Notes under the pieces: model-generated | What the model saw: only the letters and a program-made list of their open reading frames with translations | Databases searched by the model: none | What the model was told of the DNA's origin: nothing | Translations under genes and position numbers: made by a program | Shown here: positions 6,111-7,389 of the stretch, in pieces | How the letters are laid out: each line of letters opens with the position of its first letter | Position numbering within the stretch: the first letter of the stretch is position 1 | Assembly (NCBI GenBank): GCA_002373755.1 | Contig: DFJU01000158.1 | Coordinates: 1-7,389 of the forward strand | Reading direction: 5' to 3' | Length of the DNA: 7,389 nt | Source of the DNA: Bacteroidales bacterium UBA3663 | GTDB taxonomy: Bacteria; Bacteroidota; Bacteroidia; Bacteroidales; UBA3663

Positions 6111-6917
6111 TCAATCCTCATCGTCGCCGAAGTCGCCATCGGCCCACTCCAGGTTGTATTTTTCGACCATTTCCTCGAAGATTGAAAGGTCGCGGCCTTC
6201 GTAATGTTCGCGGATTTTCTCCATCGTCGGGTTGTTGATTTTGCGATGGGCGACGCGGAACCACTCGATGTATGCCTCGGCATCGAAGTCGAGAGTCAGG
6301 TCGTAGGCACTGAACACGGCACTGTCAGGGTTCATCAGTTCGTGCAGCAGCTTGATGCGCAGCTGTTTGGACGGACGATTCTTGCGGCGCACGGCCTCCA
6401 GTTGCTGGTTGTATTCACGCTTCAGCTCGTGGCGCAGGTTGTTCACCTGTGCGCTCTCGGACTGCGGCTTGATCTGCAACTTCAGTTTGGTAATCTCCTG
6501 CTTGAGCGTCACATTCTCCATGCGCACGTCGAGCAGCTTCTTCTTCACCTCTTCGGTGTTCTGGTTGGCCTGTTCGACCTGTCGGTTGAGCGCCGTCACT
6601 TCGGTCTTCTGCTTCTTCTGGTGGTTCATCATGTAGAAGTTGAAGTGGCGCGACATCTTGAGGAACGGCACATAGAGCGATTCCTGTTCGATGCACTCCA
6701 CGACGGCCACGCGATACAGCTTGGAGAGCAGAAGGCCCTTGTTGGCCAAGAACCAGAACAGCTCGTTCACCTCCTTCATGTCGTTGATGCTGCCGAAGCC
6801 CCACTCGCGTAGCTTGTCGATGAAATCGTTGATGACGGCATCCTCCTCGTAGGTGGAAATATAGTTAAGCTCCTCGATCGAATCCAGGTCGTCGGGATTG
6901 TAGAGTTCGTTGTCCAT
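6111..6917 (-). CDS. Hypothetical acidic coiled-coil protein, 268 aa
   Basis: I do not recognise a named family. The N-terminus (1-30) is acidic (MDNELYNPDDLDSIEELNY). Residues 30-100 look helical and globular (DFIDKLREWGFGSINDMKEV, then NELFWFLANKGLLLSKLYRV). Residues about 103-178 form a charged coiled coil rich in Lys, Glu and Gln with heptad-like leucines and valines (KKLLDVRMENVTLKQEITKL). Residues 185-255 are a second folded segment (LRIKLLHELMNP, then DAEAYIEWFRVAHRKINNP), and the tail is DGDFGDDED. There is no signal peptide or membrane helix, and no catalytic motif, so a structural, adaptor or regulatory role is possible but unproven. It is the first gene after the promoter at 7012-7043 and lies 56 bp upstream of the GH31 gene. 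Codon use, including TTG-GCC for Leu-Ala, matches the downstream genes, so it belongs to the resident genome. Confidence 0.85.
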   Translation of the reverse strand: MDNELYNPDDLDSIEELNYISTYEEDAVINDFIDKLREWGFGSINDMKEVNELFWFLANKGLLLSKLYRVAVVECIEQESLYVPFLKMSRHFNFYMMNHQKKQKTEVTALNRQVEQANQNTEEVKKKLLDVRMENVTLKQEITKLKLQIKPQSESAQVNNLRHELKREYNQQLEAVRRKNRPSKQLRIKLLHELMNPDSAVFSAYDLTLDFDAEAYIEWFRVAHRKINNPTMEKIREHYEGRDLSIFEEMVEKYNLEWADGDFGDDED

Positions 6918-7011
6918 AGAAATATTGTTGATTTCAGTTCAAAAAAGGTGAAAAGTGCCTGATTAGGCTGTCGTTCGACACGCGCAAATGTGTGCCGCTA
7001 TTTATCGCGCG

Positions 7012-7043
7012 CAAATATACTGCAAAAAATCAAGACCGACAAA
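7012..7043 (-). promoter_or_regulatory. Consensus Bacteroides-type promoter of the operon
   Basis: On the minus strand TTTG (7040-7043), exactly 20 nt and TATATTTG (7012-7019) give a perfect match to the Bacteroidota consensus. Transcription should start near 7005, leaving a leader of about 88 nt before the coiled-coil gene. A weaker second set overlaps downstream: TTTG at 7012-7015, 19 nt, then CACATTTG (6985-6992). Both -7 boxes lie in copies of a 9-bp direct repeat (plus strand CGCGCAAAT at 6981-6989 and 7008-7016), so tandem start sites are possible. As no other promoter was found down to 3781, this one probably also serves GH31 and the fusion gene. Confidence 0.75.
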
Positions 7044-7067
7044 TCGGAGCCGCTCCAATCGGCCGAT
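7043..7067. promoter_or_regulatory. Candidate operator: dyad and palindrome at the -33 box
   Basis: Two symmetric elements lie side by side at and just upstream of the -33 box. The first is an imperfect dyad at 7043-7059 (minus strand ATTGGAGC, G, GCTCCGAT; one mismatch pair), which overlaps the -33 box by one base. The second is a perfect 10-bp palindrome ATCGGCCGAT at 7058-7067. The position suits an activator or repressor site, but the short GGCC-containing palindrome also resembles words that are common throughout this window, so its significance is uncertain. Confidence 0.3.
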
Positions 7068-7104
7068 GCACATCGCACGCAGGTCTCAGGCCGACGTAGC
7101 GGAC

Positions 7105-7143
7105 AAAAATAATGCGGCGCACCAGAATTTCCAGCGCGCCGCA
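7105..7143 (-). terminator. glyA: Rho-independent terminator of glyA
   Basis: Minus-strand TGCGGCGC (7136-7143) pairs perfectly with GCGCCGCA (7113-7120) across a 15-nt loop and is followed by TTATTTTTG (7104-7112). The stem begins 22 bp after the glyA stop codon. The G/C-rich stem with a U-rich tail is a textbook terminator, and it separates glyA from the operon promoter about 60 bp further on. Confidence 0.88.
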
Positions 7144-7165
7144 CAATGTGTCAATGATGCGTCGA

Positions 7166-7389
7166 TCAATAAGCGAACAATGGATACTTGGCCATCGTGG
7201 CATTGACCTCACCGCGAACCTTGGCGATTACTGCCTCGTTCTCTGGGTCGTTGAGCACCTCTTCAATCCATGCTGCAATCTGAACCATGAGATCCTCCTT
7301 GGCACCACGGGTAGTGATGGCTGGAGTGCCGAGACGAATGCCCGAAGTCTGGAATGCCGAACGTGAATCGAACGGAACCATGTTCTTGT
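7166..7389 (-). CDS. glyA: Serine hydroxymethyltransferase, C-terminal part (partial)
   Basis: This is the last 73 residues of a PLP-dependent enzyme that converts serine and tetrahydrofolate to glycine and 5,10-methylenetetrahydrofolate in the cytoplasm; the 5' part lies beyond the right edge. The segment [18 protein letters not shown], followed by [10 protein letters not shown], is the hallmark C-terminal region. The Arg of TSGIR corresponds to the substrate-carboxylate-binding arginine known from E. coli GlyA (Arg363). The ending KYPLFAY is typical of Bacteroidales GlyA. The frame continues upstream of the internal Met (7379-7381), so that Met is not the start. A strong terminator follows, so glyA is probably not co-transcribed with the next genes. 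It is nonetheless a one-carbon enzyme next to a methionine-forming candidate. Confidence 0.96.
   Translation of the reverse strand, partial: KNMVPFDSRSAFQTSGIRLGTPAITTRGAKEDLMVQIAAWIEEVLNDPENEAVIAKVRGEVNATMAKYPLFAY

Noticed and set aside
5990..6283. 97-residue minus-strand frame bridging the GH31 and coiled-coil genes
   Set aside because: It overlaps both real genes out of frame and crosses the octamer array; its Ser/Thr/Arg-rich composition is typical of a frame shadow.
6918..7010. Cobalamin or SAM riboswitch in the operon leader
   Set aside because: The leader is only about 88 nt, and I see no B12-box-like sequence or multi-helix fold in it.
6988..7212. Short frames on both strands in the glyA-to-operon gap
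   Set aside because: They overlap the glyA terminator and the operon promoter, and their products have no recognisable features.

Overview
The window looks like a chromosomal segment of a member of the Bacteroidales (Bacteroidota). Three signs support this. Two promoters match the Bacteroides-type pattern TTTG, about 20 nt, TAnnTTTG. Start codons are preceded by A/T-rich leaders without Shine-Dalgarno sequences. The serine hydroxymethyltransferase C-terminus reads like the Bacteroidales version of that enzyme. I cannot name a genus. Every convincing gene lies on the minus strand, so the region is read from high to low coordinates.

From right to left: (1) the C-terminal 73 residues of serine hydroxymethyltransferase (glyA), cut by the window edge and closed by a strong hairpin terminator (7105-7143). 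(2) A consensus promoter (7012-7043) with a dyad at its -33 box, which starts a likely operon. (3) A 268-residue acidic coiled-coil protein of unknown function. (4) A 56-bp gap almost filled by six 8-bp repeats. (5) A cytoplasmic family GH31 alpha-glycosidase of the YicI (alpha-xylosidase) type. (6) After only 20 bp, a 953-residue three-module protein: a UroD/MtaA-like methyltransferase domain, a homocysteine S-methyltransferase domain and a cobalamin-binding domain. (7) A 61-bp gap with three degenerate direct repeats, then an A/T-rich orphan gene for a 181-residue protein. (8) A self-contained mini-gene at the left end: promoter, about 69-nt leader, 32-residue Gly/Pro-rich basic ORF and terminator hairpin.

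The most interesting object is the three-module protein. It has the homocysteine and corrinoid halves of cobalamin-dependent methionine synthase (MetH). The methyltetrahydrofolate-binding and reactivation domains are missing, and a UroD-superfamily domain sits at the N-terminus. The simplest reading is an enzyme that takes a methyl group from an unidentified, non-folate donor, passes it to its own corrinoid and then to homocysteine to make methionine. Its tight linkage to an intracellular GH31 glycosidase suggests, as a hypothesis only, that the donor is released from or attached to a sugar.

The left approximately 900 bp is clearly more A/T-rich than the approximately 6 kb of G/C-rich operon and may have a different origin. 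No tRNA, rRNA, CRISPR array, insertion sequence or SusC/SusD-type polysaccharide locus component was seen.
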